Shown in pieces: positions 1 through 8,356 of a stretch of 64,000 bases of DNA. This DNA is from a virus, in IMG/VR virus record IMGVR_UViG_3300047560_002412, positions 62,001-126,000 of that record, one strand, 5' to 3'. The notes beneath the pieces were generated by a model, which did no database searches, was not told the DNA's origin, and saw nothing but the letters and a program-made list of their open reading frames with translations. The position numbers and the translations under genes are program-made. The number at the start of each line of letters is the position of its first letter. The first letter of the stretch is position 1.

Positions 1-483
1 GACCTGTAATACTAATCTCGGAGTGTATCCGATGTTGGATGATCCGTGATATGCTGCTTGGTCAACATATGCAAATACATCACCTGCTTTATAATCGGTA
101 ATTAACTCGTTATTAACGATAAACACATGTCCAGGTTCATAGTCCGTCCAGGGCATCCAATACCGTACTACATTCTTTTCAACGTCAGGATCTTGGTGCA
201 TATTCATATACTGAGACGGCAACATTTTTACCATCCACCAATAATATTCTTTACTTGTTAACCACGGTGGCACAATATCAAAAGGAACATCTGTATGTTT
301 GAAGTACCAAAAATGCACAGCATTCATATCATATCCACATTCTGCAGCTCTTTTATAAACTCGTGTATGATATTCATCTACCGGACATGATGGGGGGCGA
401 GCTTGACCTTGATTATTTTTAAAATATTCTAGCCATTCTGGTTGTATCCAATCTTTAAAATTACCAACAAATCTCAAATTCAT
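1..483 (-). CDS. 2OG-Fe(II) oxygenase, cut by window edge
   Basis: The reading frame is open from the ATG at 483 to base 1 (161 codons), so the C-terminus lies outside the window. The protein has the double-stranded beta-helix oxygenase signature: an iron-binding H96-Q-D98 (context NMHQDPD), a distal H146 (YHGSSNIG) and R156 (TPRLVLQ), the likely 2-oxoglutarate anchor. The PGHVF and YHGSSN blocks match those in the three oxygenases at 1898-3512, so this is a fourth, more diverged member of that family. The start is supported by GGGGAT upstream and a late-type promoter at 501-510. The substrate is unknown. The family call is fairly sure. Confidence 0.75.
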   Translation of the reverse strand, partial: MNLRFVGNFKDWIQPEWLEYFKNNQGQARPPSCPVDEYHTRVYKRAAECGYDMNAVHFWYFKHTDVPFDIVPPWLTSKEYYWWMVKMLPSQYMNMHQDPDVEKNVVRYWMPWTDYEPGHVFIVNNELITDYKAGDVFAYVDQAAYHGSSNIGYTPRLVLQV

Positions 484-500
484 ATAATATCCCCTGCTTC

Positions 501-510
501 AGATATTTAG
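501..510 (-). promoter_or_regulatory. T4-type late promoter motif (CTAAATATCT)
   Basis: Read on the minus strand, CTAAATAT lies 21 nt before the ATG at 483, with GGGGAT between them as ribosome binding site. It resembles the T4 late consensus TATAAATA. The opposite-strand motif at 529-536 makes this a divergent promoter pair. A six-base AT-rich core can occur by chance; position relative to the start is the main support. Confidence 0.5.
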
Positions 511-528
511 TTGGTGGTTAGTTGGTAC

Positions 529-536
529 AATAAATA
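529..536 (+). promoter_or_regulatory. Late promoter motif AATAAATA, start codon adjacent
   Basis: AATAAATA ends only 5 nt before the ATG at 541 in the string TAAATATTTCATG. The same 13 bases recur before the oxygenase gene at 13071. T4 late transcripts start about 6 nt after this motif, so the predicted mRNA 5' end falls at the start codon, implying a leaderless message. Confidence 0.5.
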
Positions 537-540
537 TTTC

Positions 541-1344
541 ATGATCAAAGGCATTAACAATCAACCTTATTTTAATCTAGAACAATATCTAGACATGGAT
601 ACGTTTGATCAACTTCAACCAGAAATTTTAAGAGGCTTTGCTGAGGCAAGAGAATATGCTAAAGAAGGAACCTGGATGGCTCCCGGATTTACCTTTGAGA
701 ATATGAGTTATCCTATTCACTGGAAGCCGGTATATCAGGCCATTCAAGAATTTTTAGCCCTGCCGGACAATGATCCTATCAAGCTAGGAGGCATTGACCT
801 TTATCGAGATTTTGAAAATTTTGAAATACGAAATAAATTTACACGTTATGTTAAAATGGCTATGGGTGCTTATGATCCATACATTTATTATTTCCTGTGG
901 GCACAAGGCGATTGGAACGACCGTACCGCTCCAAGAGCAATGACTCCCGAATCAAAATATTTTCCTAATGTAGTTAAGTGGGTTGAAAAAACTATAGAGG
1001 ATGGAATTTTTGAATATATCGGTCGTGTTATATTCTTTCATTGCGAAGCAGATGGAATTCCGTTTGAGCATCGAGACTTAGATGCTAAGAACGGTGTTAA
1101 TGTTGTTAAGCCACATCGCAACGAATTTATACACATTCGCCCTAATACAAAGAAAGCGTTCTACATCTGGGACCCAGAGAAGAAAAACAAAGTGTACCTA
1201 AACACTCGTGCTGCTTGGTGGAATGATGTAGACTGGCACGGCGGTGAACGTATTATGGAACAAAGCTACAGCCTACGTATTGATGGTAAGTTTACAGAAG
1301 ACTTCCGTAAGAAGTTAGGTATTGATCATTTAGACACATACTAA
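541..1344 (+). CDS. 2OG-Fe(II) oxygenase (hydroxylase-like)
   Basis: This 267-residue protein carries H177-R-D179 (FEHRDLD), H233 (DWHGGE) and R246 (SLRIDG), the facial triad and 2-oxoglutarate-binding Arg of the 2OG-Fe(II) superfamily. The first 175 residues look like no domain I recognise and may hold the substrate-specificity region. The open frame runs 30 nt further upstream, but the ATG at 541 is preferred because the late promoter motif lies between the two. There is no Shine-Dalgarno sequence. The gene converges on the SDR gene with a 4-nt overlap. It probably hydroxylates a protein side chain or small molecule; the target cannot be read from sequence. Confidence 0.7.
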   Translation: MIKGINNQPYFNLEQYLDMDTFDQLQPEILRGFAEAREYAKEGTWMAPGFTFENMSYPIHWKPVYQAIQEFLALPDNDPIKLGGIDLYRDFENFEIRNKFTRYVKMAMGAYDPYIYYFLWAQGDWNDRTAPRAMTPESKYFPNVVKWVEKTIEDGIFEYIGRVIFFHCEADGIPFEHRDLDAKNGVNVVKPHRNEFIHIRPNTKKAFYIWDPEKKNKVYLNTRAAWWNDVDWHGGERIMEQSYSLRIDGKFTEDFRKKLGIDHLDTY

Positions 1345-1901
1345 TTGTGCGGATTCATTTTTCTAGCATAATCCATAATTTCTGGTGTTTTCTTTAAAAT
1401 AAATTCAACGCTAAAAATCTTTGGTATTGCTAACCAAGTATCGATAATCTGTAGTATTTCTGAAAAGGATGCTTTATATTTGTCATCAACAAATATAGGC
1501 CAAGAAGAATTTTCACAAAACGCTAATTTAAGATAGAAAATATTTGCAAATAACGGATTGTCTTCTAAGGCAATTTCTTTACAACGCTCTTGAAGATTAT
1601 GTTTATTTGTTCCGTAGTCTTTCCATATCTTTGCCCAATCGGCTGCAACAGATCCTATAACAATCATTGTTTTTACTTTATCATGTAAAGCATTAAGAAG
1701 ATCTAATTGAGCAGTTCCATCGTAGGCACAATTTACAAATATATCGCAACCAATAGAATCATTAATTACACGCTCTTGATCCGATACAATATTGTAACCG
1801 TTTGACCTTGACATTCCTGTAACTTCCCATCCTTTAGACAGGAAATGTTCATATATAATTTTTCCAATCCCACTAGTGTGACCAGTTACTATACATTTCA
1901 T
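1341..1901 (-). CDS. Short-chain dehydrogenase/reductase
   Basis: The 186-residue protein has the SDR nucleotide-binding motif TGHTSGIG (residues 7-14), a catalytic Ser84 (IGSVA) and the Y96-x3-K100 active-site motif (YGTNK). It should be an NAD(P)-dependent oxidoreductase. It is shorter than typical SDRs (about 250), mostly through missing loops. The start at 1901 overlaps the stop of the upstream oxygenase as ATGA; a longer open frame to 1967 would intrude into that gene. It is the last gene of the minus-strand operon running from 6188. Coupling to hydroxylases suggests oxidation of a hydroxylated product, which is inference. Confidence 0.75.
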   Translation of the reverse strand: MKCIVTGHTSGIGKIIYEHFLSKGWEVTGMSRSNGYNIVSDQERVINDSIGCDIFVNCAYDGTAQLDLLNALHDKVKTMIVIGSVAADWAKIWKDYGTNKHNLQERCKEIALEDNPLFANIFYLKLAFCENSSWPIFVDDKYKASFSEILQIIDTWLAIPKIFSVEFILKKTPEIMDYARKMNPHN

Positions 1902-2455
1902 CTTGCAGGTCCAAAAAAATGAAACATATATTTTTCTGTCATTCCGCAGTTTAATCCACCGTGCCACATTGTTCTACTTGGCCACTGATATACTGAACCT
2001 TGTTCTTGATTGCAATATGCAGCATCTTCAGTCATAAAAACATGACCCGGTTGTGATTTCATAATAAAACAACAATATCTGACCATGTTAGGTATTTGAT
2101 CAAATTCGTTTTCGTGGCTGCTGGTATCCCAATGCCAATGTGCCATGTTGCCGGGAGTGATTCTTGCTATCCATGCCGCAATTGCATCTGCTTTAACAAA
2201 GTCACAGAATTTAGAAACAACTTCGTTGTCAAATTGTTGTCCAGGAAAAAACATATCCCATCTATTTGTGCCACCTTCTTCTACGGTCTTAACTCCGGCA
2301 TTTTTCCACTTGGTCATCAGGTCTTCCATGCCAACAATTTCTAAAGGGTCAAGAACAGAATTATTAGGACCAGTATGTGCAGGTTCTGATTTTTTTAAAT
2401 CTTCAATGACGCTGTTCCAATCGATTAAATTGCCAGTGTTTCCTATATACTTCAT
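1898..2455 (-). CDS. 2OG-Fe(II) oxygenase, tandem copy 1
   Basis: The 185-residue protein has H108-W-D110 (HWHWD) and distal H165 (MWHGGLN), the metal triad of a 2-oxoglutarate oxygenase. A Lys (EKYMFHFFG) sits where the 2OG-binding Arg usually is. It begins with the same 13 residues as the next gene upstream (MKYIGNTGNLIDW) and aligns with it throughout, so the two arose by tandem duplication. It overlaps its neighbours by 4 nt on both sides, which implies translational coupling. The substrate is unknown. Confidence 0.7.
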   Translation of the reverse strand: MKYIGNTGNLIDWNSVIEDLKKSEPAHTGPNNSVLDPLEIVGMEDLMTKWKNAGVKTVEEGGTNRWDMFFPGQQFDNEVVSKFCDFVKADAIAAWIARITPGNMAHWHWDTSSHENEFDQIPNMVRYCCFIMKSQPGHVFMTEDAAYCNQEQGSVYQWPSRTMWHGGLNCGMTEKYMFHFFGPAR

Positions 2456-3003
2456 CGCTTGACTCCAAAAAAGTTAAACAGATATTTTGGTGTCATTCCG
2501 CAATTGATACCACCGTGCCAACTTGTACGATCCGGCCATTGCCACACACTACCCTGTTCTTGAAAATATAAACATTCATCCTCGACCATAATAACATGTC
2601 CTACTTGAGGTTTACTTATATTACAGCTTATCCTTACCATGTTTGGCATTGCAGAATATTCTTTTTCGTTATCATTTGCATCCCAATGCCAAGGTGTTAA
2701 ACAACCAGGGTTTACTCTGCTGATCCAGCAGCTTATAGGGTTAACATTAACATAGTCGGAAAACAAATCAACAATGGATTGATTAAAATTTGTATGTGGG
2801 AAAAACATATCCCATCCTGCATTACCACCATCTTTAATTAATACAAAACCAGCGTCATTCCATTTTTTAGAAACATCACTAATACCCACAATGTCGTCAT
2901 CACCAGAATGTCGAGGACCCACATATCCCGGAGTTTGATCCGAAAGAGAATCTACAATAGATTGCCAATCAATGAGATTTCCAGTGTTTCCTATATATTT
3001 CAT
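2452..3003 (-). CDS. 2OG-Fe(II) oxygenase, tandem copy 2
   Basis: This 183-residue paralogue of the downstream gene has H106-W-D108 (PWHWD) and H163 (SWHGGIN), with K173 in the 2OG-anchor position (TPKYLFNFFG). It shares an identical N-terminal 13 residues and near-identical 5' DNA with copy 1, whereas the middle is diverged. This pattern suggests divergence of substrate specificity or local gene conversion. It overlaps by 4 nt with each neighbour. Confidence 0.7.
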   Translation of the reverse strand: MKYIGNTGNLIDWQSIVDSLSDQTPGYVGPRHSGDDDIVGISDVSKKWNDAGFVLIKDGGNAGWDMFFPHTNFNQSIVDLFSDYVNVNPISCWISRVNPGCLTPWHWDANDNEKEYSAMPNMVRISCNISKPQVGHVIMVEDECLYFQEQGSVWQWPDRTSWHGGINCGMTPKYLFNFFGVKR

Positions 3004-3512
3004 TTGTATCCTAAAAAATGATATAGATAATGGTCTTCAAACCCGCAGTTACTTGATCCATGCCAAGACATAACTTCCGGCCATTCTACTACGGTACCTT
3101 GAGGTACCATATAAAAAGATTCTTTATCAATTAATAAAATTTGTCCATGTGCAGGAGTACCAATATGACAGGTAAATCTTTTTAGGGTTCCTAATTTTAA
3201 ATATTCTTCCATGCTATCATCGATGTCCTGATGCCACGGTGCATTTTTTCCCGGGCGAACTTTACTAATCCATGATCGAACTTCTGTAAGTCCTACTTGT
3301 TTAGAAAACTCATCACTTATATTTTGATCAAAATGTTTACCGGGATAATAATTAATCCATTCAACTTTTTGTGGAGTATATCCAGCTTCGGTCCACATGG
3401 TAATTATTTCATTAAATCTACCATCTGTATTTTGATAAAAAGTTCCACCCATTGATCGAACTTCGCCGTCCTGTGTTTTTATACCGTCTAGCACTTGATT
3501 CCAATTTATCAT
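3000..3512 (-). CDS. 2OG-Fe(II) oxygenase, tandem copy 3 (diverged)
   Basis: The 170-residue protein has H94-Q-D96 (PWHQDID) and H151 (SWHGSSN), matching the tandem family but without the MKYIGNTGN start. The second half (PQGTVVEWPEVMSWHG) lines up with copies 1 and 2. It begins inside the TAATG junction with the radical-SAM gene at 3512, so it should be translated with that enzyme. Copy order 3-2-1 downstream of one radical-SAM enzyme suggests that all act on the same or related products (inference). Confidence 0.7.
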   Translation of the reverse strand: MINWNQVLDGIKTQDGEVRSMGGTFYQNTDGRFNEIITMWTEAGYTPQKVEWINYYPGKHFDQNISDEFSKQVGLTEVRSWISKVRPGKNAPWHQDIDDSMEEYLKLGTLKRFTCHIGTPAHGQILLIDKESFYMVPQGTVVEWPEVMSWHGSSNCGFEDHYLYHFLGYK

Positions 3513-5536
3513 TAGTGTTCCTTTTTATTACCTTGAATTATTTTCTTTGTTTCAAACGTTCTATTTTTAATATATGTACCATCAGCTACCCGTATAGTAT
3601 CCATATTTCGAATCATATTAATATATTGATCGGTCCATTTAATTTTTGTATTTGGAATTGTTTTTAAAAGAATACTTCCTTCGATAGGTGGATCTTCTTT
3701 AGATTTTCTTTCCTCATATAAATCCCAACGATATTTTGTTTCCCACTCGACTTCCTCTGCTGGGTCTTCTCTAAAAGTACTATTCTCAACATAAGTTAAT
3801 AAATCGTCTAAGGGTTCATCTATATGTTCTGCTAATTGTTCTCTCAGACTTTTAAATATTTCTTTTCTGGATGAAACCCAACAATATATCAAACCTTCAT
3901 TAATAGAAAAATCACCTCTCACAGGACCAACATTAAACTCTCGCCAAGGTAAATTTTCTCGAGTACCATTAATAATGCTCTCCATATAACCATTTACTGG
4001 AGTTTTAAATTTTTCACAATTCCACATTGCTGTGTGAATTATTTTATATGAATATCGAGGTAGTATACCTTTCTGATAATTTAAATAATCAACTAACGGT
4101 TTAACAAGAAGATTATTAATTAATGGAATTTTCATATCGTTCATTAAGAACATTTCTTTCCACTCTTCTTCTGTGTACGAATAACACGAAACCGGTATGT
4201 ACATAGCATATTGTTTTTTAGGAAATTGTTTTTTAAAATTTACTATGTACTTTGAATCACTATATTGCTTAAGAAGATCCATAGTTTCCATATTAATACC
4301 CGCAAGTTTCATTTGAAATTTTTCAAGATATGCAGGGTCTGCTATAGGAGCATCTGGAAGAACATATAATGGTACATGGTGTGACACGGTTTTAATTTTA
4401 TTAAACACCGCATCTTCAATTTCCATTTCTTCATAAAATACAGGAATGGTGCTTCCTGGTAAACCAATAATTAATTCAATTAATGTTTCAGCATCGTACT
4501 TTTCAATAAAATATTTTGCCAACTCAACATTTTCTTCTGCAGGAATATCAAAACGTTCTACATTTTTTAATACTTGAGGATCTATACTCTGTAAACTTAC
4601 TTGATAAAATTGTAATACTCCGGATTCAAATAATGGTTCTAATACCGCTTTTTTCTTTTCGACACTAGATTTAGCCAAGCCCATGATCCCAACAAATTTA
4701 ACATGTTCTTTCATTGCTGCTATCATGTGTGCTATCTCAACATCTTGTTTTAATATTCCATAATTTGCATCTGTTATGAATACTGATCCTACGCCTAAAT
4801 CTTTAAAATATGAAAAGTCATTTCTAATATTTTCTAAATCTTTGACAATAACTTTTGTTGATGTTCCTCCACCCCATTCACAATACGAACAACTATAAGG
4901 ACATCCTCTATTTGTTTCATACAATGTAACTAAAACTCTATCATGTGATTTAGCATATTCTGACCATGCGTAACAAATGTCTAAATTCTTTTCAATCAAT
5001 CCCCACGGATAGCTAAAATCTTTTTTATTTCCTAACGGACCTTTTCCTTTTCTATGGTAACTATTCCTAACGTTATTCCAATTTAAATCACCTTCAATTA
5101 CACTATCTAACATATCAGTAATAAAAAATTCACCATATTCTACTGCTTGACAGGTTGCATCAAAATACGGATGATCCTTAAACCAAAAAATTGGATCTGT
5201 ATAAGTAGTTCCTTGATTTGGGCCGCCTAGAACAATCAACGCATTTGGATGTGCTTCTCTAACGGCAAGAGCAATTATTTTAATAATATCCCAACTCCAC
5301 ATATAACTGCTAAACATGTATACGTCTGCGTTGGCATTAATGGCTTCTTCAACTACATCATCTAACGTTTGACCAGTGTAATCCATCACGGGAGGAATCC
5401 ATTCCCACTTATCAGAATGTTTTCCGTGGTCTTCGTAATATCTTTTAAATTCTAACCAAACAAGAGGTAAGAAAAGATAGATGTGCTGCTGAACATCCCA
5501 TCTAAAGAACCATATTTTTTTCTTAGACTCTGTCAT
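3512..5536 (-). CDS. B12-binding-type radical SAM enzyme
   Basis: The 674-residue protein has an N-terminal region (about 1-150) like a cobalamin-binding Rossmann domain, with a VLGGPNQG turn near 102-109. A radical-SAM domain follows, with C212-x3-C216-x2-C219 (NRGCPYSCSYCEWGG) to hold the [4Fe-4S] cluster and SAM. About 200 C-terminal residues are unassigned. The arrangement is that of class B radical-SAM methylases and related enzymes; the usual DxHxxG cobalamin motif is not evident, so B12 use is uncertain. The paralogue at 32240 has its cysteines at the same residue numbers. It overlaps the upstream gene by 14 nt and heads the oxygenase array. Confidence 0.75.
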   Translation of the reverse strand: MTESKKKIWFFRWDVQQHIYLFLPLVWLEFKRYYEDHGKHSDKWEWIPPVMDYTGQTLDDVVEEAINANADVYMFSSYMWSWDIIKIIALAVREAHPNALIVLGGPNQGTTYTDPIFWFKDHPYFDATCQAVEYGEFFITDMLDSVIEGDLNWNNVRNSYHRKGKGPLGNKKDFSYPWGLIEKNLDICYAWSEYAKSHDRVLVTLYETNRGCPYSCSYCEWGGGTSTKVIVKDLENIRNDFSYFKDLGVGSVFITDANYGILKQDVEIAHMIAAMKEHVKFVGIMGLAKSSVEKKKAVLEPLFESGVLQFYQVSLQSIDPQVLKNVERFDIPAEENVELAKYFIEKYDAETLIELIIGLPGSTIPVFYEEMEIEDAVFNKIKTVSHHVPLYVLPDAPIADPAYLEKFQMKLAGINMETMDLLKQYSDSKYIVNFKKQFPKKQYAMYIPVSCYSYTEEEWKEMFLMNDMKIPLINNLLVKPLVDYLNYQKGILPRYSYKIIHTAMWNCEKFKTPVNGYMESIINGTRENLPWREFNVGPVRGDFSINEGLIYCWVSSRKEIFKSLREQLAEHIDEPLDDLLTYVENSTFREDPAEEVEWETKYRWDLYEERKSKEDPPIEGSILLKTIPNTKIKWTDQYINMIRNMDTIRVADGTYIKNRTFETKKIIQGNKKEH

Positions 5537-6188
5537 AAATTTTATTATAAATTTTTTCTAAATTTTCCGGCCATTTGCTATAAGTTAATAATCCAGATTT
5601 AAAAATAGTTTCGATATTTAACATACCGTTTTCTTGTGCCTTTGTAAATCTATCAGTATCTAACCCAATCAATCCTAATAATTGGTTATAATCGAGATAC
5701 GGATAATCTCTTTCAATTGTAGCATAAAAATCTATTGTTCTCATATTTCCATTATCATCGTAATAATGACTATGCGGATATATTGTTGCTTTTAAATAAC
5801 CTAAGCTGAACTGATCAAGAATTATATTTTCTAAATTTGAATACCAATTAATATTAAGATCGTGGTCTCTATAAACAGAATCATTGCAGGTTTTACCATA
5901 CCATTTAATAAAAATTTTCTTATCTATTATATCAATAACTTCTGGTGCGTATGGACGATCTTTAAATATTTCTAAATATTTTATTTCTCGATTAAAGGCA
6001 AATTCAACATGGTCAGCTGTATAAGAAAGACGTTGTTGATTGAGTTGATAATCACACGGAAAACAAAAATTCATACAGAAAACATCACCTTGAGGACTTA
6101 CTCTCGGTTCATAACACATTTGGGTAGTTGTAGGACGAAGTTCTGTTTCGTGTGTCTTGTAATAAAGATTCCAATCTTCAATGTTCAT
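5523..6188 (-). CDS. Unknown protein, possible kinase-like fold
   Basis: I do not recognise this 221-residue protein with confidence. The stretch YPHSHYYDDNGNMRTIDFYA (about 137-156) resembles the catalytic-loop and IDF segments of aminoglycoside-phosphotransferase or choline-kinase-like proteins (H..., D-x-N-G, IDF). The catalytic HGD Asp is not conserved, so it may be an inactive kinase or something else. An N-terminal cluster C38-x3-C42-x2-C45 also mimics the radical-SAM spacing, but without a TIM-barrel sequence around it. It is the first gene of the minus operon and has a textbook late promoter at 6207-6214. Confidence 0.6.
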   Translation of the reverse strand: MNIEDWNLYYKTHETELRPTTTQMCYEPRVSPQGDVFCMNFCFPCDYQLNQQRLSYTADHVEFAFNREIKYLEIFKDRPYAPEVIDIIDKKIFIKWYGKTCNDSVYRDHDLNINWYSNLENIILDQFSLGYLKATIYPHSHYYDDNGNMRTIDFYATIERDYPYLDYNQLLGLIGLDTDRFTKAQENGMLNIETIFKSGLLTYSKWPENLEKIYNKIYDRV

Positions 6189-6206
6189 CTTTGTTCTCGC
6201 ATAGGA

Positions 6207-6214
6207 TATTTATA
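6207..6214 (-). promoter_or_regulatory. T4-type late promoter, exact TATAAATA
   Basis: The minus strand reads TATAAATATCC, an exact match to the T4 late consensus, 19 nt before the ATG at 6188. It should drive the operon 6188 to 1341 (kinase-like, B12-type radical SAM, three oxygenases, SDR). Confidence 0.65.
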
Positions 6215-6240
6215 GGCTAATTAATAGCATAGAACAAGTC

Positions 6241-7632
6241 ATGAAAGATAAAATACAAACATATATTAAAATAGTAGAAGAAAAAACAGGCTCTCCTACT
6301 TTTTGTGCATTACCATGGATACACTTAGCTACTCGCCCAAACGGCGATGCTCGACTATGTTGTGTTACAAATGCATCCGGTGCTCGCACAGGAGACCACG
6401 AAGTTGGGCTAGTTAAAAAAGAAAACGGACAACCTGCAAACTTTGGTAAAGATACTCTATTATCTGCATTCAATAACGAATACATGAAAAGTGTTCGTAA
6501 AACTATGATAGAGGGAAAAATTCCTGCTAGTTGTACCAAATGTTTTGAAGAAGAAAATAACGGAGTTGTTAGCAAACGTCTTTGGGAATTATATGAGTGG
6601 AATCGAGACGGGTTGGATTTTCAACAATTAATTAAAGATACTTCCGAAGACGGATCAGTACCTCCGATTATTAGATACATGGATCTTAGACTAGGACACA
6701 CTTGTAATTTAAAATGTGTTATGTGCAGTCCACATGATAGTAGTCGCTGGTTACAGGACTATGATAAAGTCATGGATGGATTAAAAAGTAAGGTTGTTAA
6801 ATTTCAATTAAATTTTGAAAAAACAGAATTCAATAATACATGGTATGAAAAGCCGGAATTCTGGGAAGAAGTGTTTGAACAAATCCCTAATATTACACAA
6901 CTTTATTTTGCGGGCGGAGAACCCTTAATGATTAAGGAACATCGAAGGTTCCTTGATGAGATTATTAAACGCGGCTACGCTAAAAACATTAGTCTACGTT
7001 ATAACAGCAATGGTATATTTGTTAATGAAGATATAATTAATGTCTGGAGTCAATTCAAACAGGTTCGATATGCATTCAGTATAGACGCCTACGGTGATCG
7101 AAATCATTATATTAGATTTCCTGCAGATTGGAGTGATATAGAACGTAGTTTAAGATTAATGGATGATGCTCCAGATCACATACATTGCGCCATTGCCTGT
7201 GCTGTACAAGCATTAAACATCAAACATATTGTTGACTTTGCTAAATGGAAATTGAGTCAAGGGTTTAAAAAGATTAATAAGTTTACACTAGACGAATATC
7301 AAACAGGCGGCGGAATTATTAATCTTCATTTGTTATACATTCCTACTTTCCTAAGTGCTAGAATTTTACCTAAAGAAGATAAAGAGCAAGTTAGAAAACA
7401 ATTTGAAGATTTTAAACAATGGCTATGGGAAAATTATACTCAAGATGATAATTTTTGGAATACTAATCCCTATGGATGGAAGAGATGGGAAGCTATTTTA
7501 AAATTTGTAGAAGCAGAGGATCATACACATCTGCTCCCCGATTTTATAGATTATATCAATAACCTAGACCAAGTGCGAAACACTAAATTTTCTATTATTT
7601 TTCCTGAGCTCTCGCATTTATTTGTCGAATAA
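6241..7632 (+). CDS. Twitch-domain radical SAM enzyme
   Basis: The 463-residue protein begins with a SPASM/twitch-like cysteine region (C22, C40-C41, C98-x2-C101, around PWIHLATRPNGDARLCC), which normally binds an auxiliary Fe-S cluster. The radical-SAM core follows, with C155-x3-C159-x2-C162 (HTCNLKCVMCSP) and the GGEP-type SAM motif (FAGGEPLM, near 223-230). This reversed order, auxiliary domain first, is the one seen in phage and RiPP-associated enzymes of this kind. Family members usually modify peptides or proteins. It converges on the SGNH gene with a 38-nt overlap. A paralogue lies at 10207. Confidence 0.8.
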   Translation: MKDKIQTYIKIVEEKTGSPTFCALPWIHLATRPNGDARLCCVTNASGARTGDHEVGLVKKENGQPANFGKDTLLSAFNNEYMKSVRKTMIEGKIPASCTKCFEEENNGVVSKRLWELYEWNRDGLDFQQLIKDTSEDGSVPPIIRYMDLRLGHTCNLKCVMCSPHDSSRWLQDYDKVMDGLKSKVVKFQLNFEKTEFNNTWYEKPEFWEEVFEQIPNITQLYFAGGEPLMIKEHRRFLDEIIKRGYAKNISLRYNSNGIFVNEDIINVWSQFKQVRYAFSIDAYGDRNHYIRFPADWSDIERSLRLMDDAPDHIHCAIACAVQALNIKHIVDFAKWKLSQGFKKINKFTLDEYQTGGGIINLHLLYIPTFLSARILPKEDKEQVRKQFEDFKQWLWENYTQDDNFWNTNPYGWKRWEAILKFVEAEDHTHLLPDFIDYINNLDQVRNTKFSIIFPELSHLFVE

Positions 7633-8356
7633 TTTCATCAGCAAATTTTCTATGCCAACTAATTGATGGACTTACTCCGTCTCTAGCAATATCTGTTTGA
7701 TCATCAATAGCGTTGCAATACATTTGCCATGGAACGGTAAAGGTATCAATGTTATGCATCTGACAAACTAATTCCACCATATGTTTATTTTTATCTCTGT
7801 TGTACTTACAACTGGTATTGTCTATGCCCATAAAGTAACCTTTATATGGCGGATCAGAATATGCTGTAACACTTTCGTGAAAGTTATCTAAAAATACTTC
7901 GCGCCTTACATCTTGTGGCCACATAATAATAGCACTAAGTTTTTTACATCTAGGTAAAAAATAAGGTATTGTACAGGCTACCATTCTTGCAATAGTATCA
8001 GGAGATGCTTTGGCAATGGCTAAATTTAAAATTCTAACATTTGGTATTTCTCTTTCAACTACTCTAAGAAAAACATCATCCTCGGGTATGGCAACACCTG
8101 CTGTAGAACTATGTCCGAATCCTAAAAACAATTCATCGTACTGATGATACGAGTCTTCAAATTCTTTTTCTCTATAACCTAGACTATTGATCACATACTC
8201 AACATCGTCCGTATTATATTTTGCATTTTCGGGTTTATCGGGACTCTGTGGAAACAGATCATTCCCCCATTTAAAACTAGATCCTGCTACCTTTTTCATA
8301 GGACTTGCTGCTACCCATGATGGCGGAATGTGTGGATAGAAATATTTGTTAGACAT
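7595..8356 (-). CDS. SGNH/GDSL-like hydrolase
   Basis: The 253-residue protein has the block pattern of SGNH hydrolases. Block I is altered (GFGHSSTAG, 79-87, with Ser83 or Ser84 as candidate nucleophile), block III is N111 (NLAIAKASPD), and block V is D226 with H235 (ARDGVSPSISWHRKFAD). The D...H spacing and the downstream helix fit a catalytic dyad. Such enzymes remove or transfer acyl groups from glycans, lipids or small molecules. The gene overlaps the upstream radical-SAM gene by 8 nt, so the two are co-expressed. The first block deviates from GDS, so activity is not certain. Confidence 0.65.
   Translation of the reverse strand: MSNKYFYPHIPPSWVAASPMKKVAGSSFKWGNDLFPQSPDKPENAKYNTDDVEYVINSLGYREKEFEDSYHQYDELFLGFGHSSTAGVAIPEDDVFLRVVEREIPNVRILNLAIAKASPDTIARMVACTIPYFLPRCKKLSAIIMWPQDVRREVFLDNFHESVTAYSDPPYKGYFMGIDNTSCKYNRDKNKHMVELVCQMHNIDTFTVPWQMYCNAIDDQTDIARDGVSPSISWHRKFADEIIRQINARAQEK

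Noticed and set aside
6210-6575. Minus-strand open frame of about 120 codons over the twitch gene start
   Set aside because: It is antisense to the conserved cysteine-bearing N-terminus of the radical-SAM protein and shows no protein-like features.
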